From NCBI GenBank assembly GCA_013329565.1, contig DUJZ01000097.1, forward strand, positions 1 to 6,461: a stretch of DNA of 6,461 nucleotides. The letters run 5' to 3'. The position numbers and the translations under genes are program-made. Positions 4,636-6,461 of the stretch are shown here, piece by piece (the stretch's first letter is position 1; the number at the start of each line of letters is the position of its first letter). Source of the DNA: Methanomassiliicoccales archaeon. Its GTDB lineage: Archaea; Thermoplasmatota; Thermoplasmata; Methanomassiliicoccales; UBA472. Below the pieces are notes generated by a model. That model did no database searches, was not told the DNA's origin, and was given only the letters and a program-made list of their open reading frames with translations.

Positions 4636-6461
4636 ATGCGCGGATGGATCCTGGACTGCTACGCGGACGAGGTCAACAACGAGATGGTGACCTGGATAAA
4701 GACGTCCACGGGAATGGAGCGCATCGCCGATCGTGACTACCGTCCGTGCTTTTACGTGAAGCCTTCCGCGGAGCGCAGGCCGGACCTGCTCCTCGGACTG
4801 AAGGAGGCCGGAGTGGAACATCGCTGGGAGAAGCACCGCACCTGGCTGACCGGACCGATGGAGGACGTGCTGAAGGTTACGCCCAGAAGTTACCGAAATC
4901 TCATGCCCTTGGCCAAGACGATCGACAAGTGGGGATGCCACCGCGACCACACGCTTTTCAACGTCGATACGCGCATGGACACCCGCTACTTCCTGCACCG
5001 CAAGGTGTTCCCGATGGGATTGATGGATGTTGAGAGATGGAAGAACCTCGACACTCCGTTTCGATTGGATTACCCGATGCCGGAGCTGCGCACGTGCGAA
5101 CTTACGTTAGAAACGTCAGCCCGCCGTGGCATGCCGACCATGGAGGACCGCCTGAAGCGGGCCACTCTCGACGATATCGTCATGGAGGGCAAGGAAGCCG
5201 ATATTCTGGAGCTGTTGCAGCAGGCCCTTCGAGACAAGGACCCGGACGTGCTGGTCACCGACGGCGGGGACAGCTTTCATCTTCCGTTCCTGGAGAAGTG
5301 CGCAGAACGGAACGAGATGGAGCTGGAACTGGGACGGGAAGGAGGAAAGCGCCGCGGGAAGGCGAAGAGCTACTTCACATACGGACGCATCCTTTACAAA
5401 CCGCCGGCGTACAAGCTGCGCGGACGGGTGCATCTGGATAAGGGCTCTTCGTTCATCTTCCAGGAAGGAAACATTGCTGGACTGATCGATCTCTGCCGCC
5501 TTTCCCGCATATCGCTGCAGGACATGGCCCGCATGTCCCCGGGGAGCGCCATCAGCGCCATGCAGGTGAACGAGGCCAGCAAGATGGGCTCACTGGTGAT
5601 GTGGAAGAAGAATCTGCCGGAGGACTTCAAGACCGCCGCCGAGCTGGTGGCCTGCGACCGCGGGGGACTAATATACGAACCTAAGGTCGGCCTGCACGAA
5701 CACATCCAGGAGGTTGACTTCACCTCGCTCTACCCGAGCATCATGGTCCGCCACAACATATCCCCGGAGACGCTCAACTGCGATTGCTGCCAGGACAGCG
5801 GGGAGCCCGTACCGGGACTTGGATATTGGACCTGCTCCAAGCGAAAAGGATTGCTCGGCCGGGTGCTGGAGCCGATCGTGCGTCGACGGATATCGCTCAA
5901 GCGCCTGAAGAACGAGGGCGGACGCCGGAGCGCCATCTACGACCAGCAGGCCAAGGTGCTCAAGTGGGTGCTGGTGACCTGCTTCGGCTATACCGGCTAC
6001 CGAAACGCCCGTTTCGGACGGATCGAGTGTCACGAGTCGATAACCGCCCACGGCCGGGAGATACTGCTCAAGTCGGCGGAGGTGGCCGAGAATCGCGGCT
6101 TCCGCGTCCTGCACGGCATCGTGGACTCATTGTGGCTTTCCGGGGACGGGGATATCGAGGCCTACTGCCGGGAGATAGGGCAGCGCATGGGCATACCGCT
6201 GGTCTGGGACGGCGAGTACAAGTGGATCGTCTTCCTGCCGAACCTGACCAATGGCGCCGGTGCACTGAACCGTTACTACGGCGCTTTCCAGGACGGGGAG
6301 CTGAAGGTGCGCGGCATAGCCCTCCGCAGAAGGGACACCTGTACGCTAGCCAGAGAATTGCAGCAGGGCATGCTCGATCGATTGGTTCTGGGAGAGGACG
6401 CTGAGGGTTTCTGTCATCGCATACCGGAAGCGTTGGACGTTCTGGATTCGTTCGTGCGGAA
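4636..6461 (+). CDS. polB: Family B DNA polymerase, PolB2-type, with altered catalytic motifs (3' end cut by window)
   Basis: 608 residues are visible and the frame is open at the right edge. The N-terminal domain starts MRGWILDCYADE. In the exonuclease domain, Exo I reads LTLET (156-160, usual Asp now Thr157) and Exo II reads DSFHLPF (212-218, usual Asp now His215); no clear Exo III Tyr-x3-Asp is seen, so proofreading is probably lost. In the palm, motif A DFTSLYPSI (361-369) is intact. Motif B keeps Lys443, but NSxYG reads VTCFG (447-451). Motif C reads HGIVDS (493-498) instead of YGDTDS, so the first Asp is Ile495 while Asp497 remains. The fingers carry the usual basic helices, with cysteines CDCC (about 389-392) and a further Cys (408) that could bind metal. 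This set matches the archaeal PolB2 (Sulfolobus Dpo2-like) group rather than the replicative PolB1/PolB3. Activity is likely low or specialised; lesion bypass or a structural role are both possible. It is third in the cassette, 4 nt after the previous stop. Confidence 0.9.
   Translation, partial: MRGWILDCYADEVNNEMVTWIKTSTGMERIADRDYRPCFYVKPSAERRPDLLLGLKEAGVEHRWEKHRTWLTGPMEDVLKVTPRSYRNLMPLAKTIDKWGCHRDHTLFNVDTRMDTRYFLHRKVFPMGLMDVERWKNLDTPFRLDYPMPELRTCELTLETSARRGMPTMEDRLKRATLDDIVMEGKEADILELLQQALRDKDPDVLVTDGGDSFHLPFLEKCAERNEMELELGREGGKRRGKAKSYFTYGRILYKPPAYKLRGRVHLDKGSSFIFQEGNIAGLIDLCRLSRISLQDMARMSPGSAISAMQVNEASKMGSLVMWKKNLPEDFKTAAELVACDRGGLIYEPKVGLHEHIQEVDFTSLYPSIMVRHNISPETLNCDCCQDSGEPVPGLGYWTCSKRKGLLGRVLEPIVRRRISLKRLKNEGGRRSAIYDQQAKVLKWVLVTCFGYTGYRNARFGRIECHESITAHGREILLKSAEVAENRGFRVLHGIVDSLWLSGDGDIEAYCREIGQRMGIPLVWDGEYKWIVFLPNLTNGAGALNRYYGAFQDGELKVRGIALRRRDTCTLARELQQGMLDRLVLGEDAEGFCHRIPEALDVLDSFVR

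Noticed and set aside
4162..4998. Long minus-strand open frame (278 residues) across the RecA-like, small and PolB genes
   Set aside because: It runs antisense across three well-supported genes. It is rich in Arg, Pro and Gly with no family motif, the usual shadow of GC-rich coding sequence.
5784..6404. Plus-strand open frame of 206 residues inside the polymerase gene
   Set aside because: It lies in another frame of the motif-bearing PolB gene, is dominated by Arg, Gly and Ala, and has no recognisable domain.
1..6461. CRISPR array, tRNA or rRNA gene, insertion sequence or prophage boundary
   Set aside because: No regularly spaced repeats, cloverleaf-like sequence, transposase motif or paired terminal repeats were found on reading both strands.

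Overview
The window looks like a piece of an archaeal chromosome, most likely from the Thermoplasmata / Methanomassiliicoccales side of the Euryarchaeota. That placement is an inference. It rests on an archaeal-type cytidylate kinase next to a Cbf5-type TruB, TATA-box promoters instead of -10/-35 boxes, a beta-CASP-like metallo-hydrolase, and a RecA-like / PolB cassette of archaeal character. Genes are GC-rich at third codon positions, and the gaps between them are clearly AT-richer, which helps separate real coding from noise.

Left part (1-1542, plus strand): a tight operon holding the last codons of an unidentified gene, cmk (CMP kinase) and truB/cbf5 (the H/ACA-guided rRNA pseudouridine synthase). 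Neighbouring genes overlap or are 1 nt apart. truB runs convergently into the next gene with a 10-bp overlap. Its probable T-rich terminator lies inside the opposite gene.

Middle part (1533-2746, minus strand): a metallo-beta-lactamase / beta-CASP-type nuclease-like protein (COG1236-like), preceded by an unlisted 36-residue single-span membrane protein with its own promoter and Shine-Dalgarno site. From 2747 to 3654 there is no intact gene. About 550 bp of it (2898-3447, minus strand) reads as a decayed secreted-protein gene: a signal peptide followed by protein-like segments in three successive frames, plus an in-frame TAG.

Right part (3655-6461, plus strand) is the most interesting. One strong TATA box drives three tightly packed genes: a RecA/RadA-fold protein that has lost its Walker A and B residues and ends in a PCNA-binding-like motif; a 79-residue charged helical protein; and a family B DNA polymerase cut by the window edge. 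The polymerase has substitutions at key exonuclease and polymerase positions (Exo I D to T, Exo II D to H, motif B NSxYG to VTCFG, motif C DTDS to IVDS), the pattern of the archaeal PolB2 group. Layout and degeneracy resemble the bacterial ImuA-ImuB-DnaE2 mutasome, so I infer a DNA-damage tolerance or accessory polymerase module. This function is not shown by the sequence alone.
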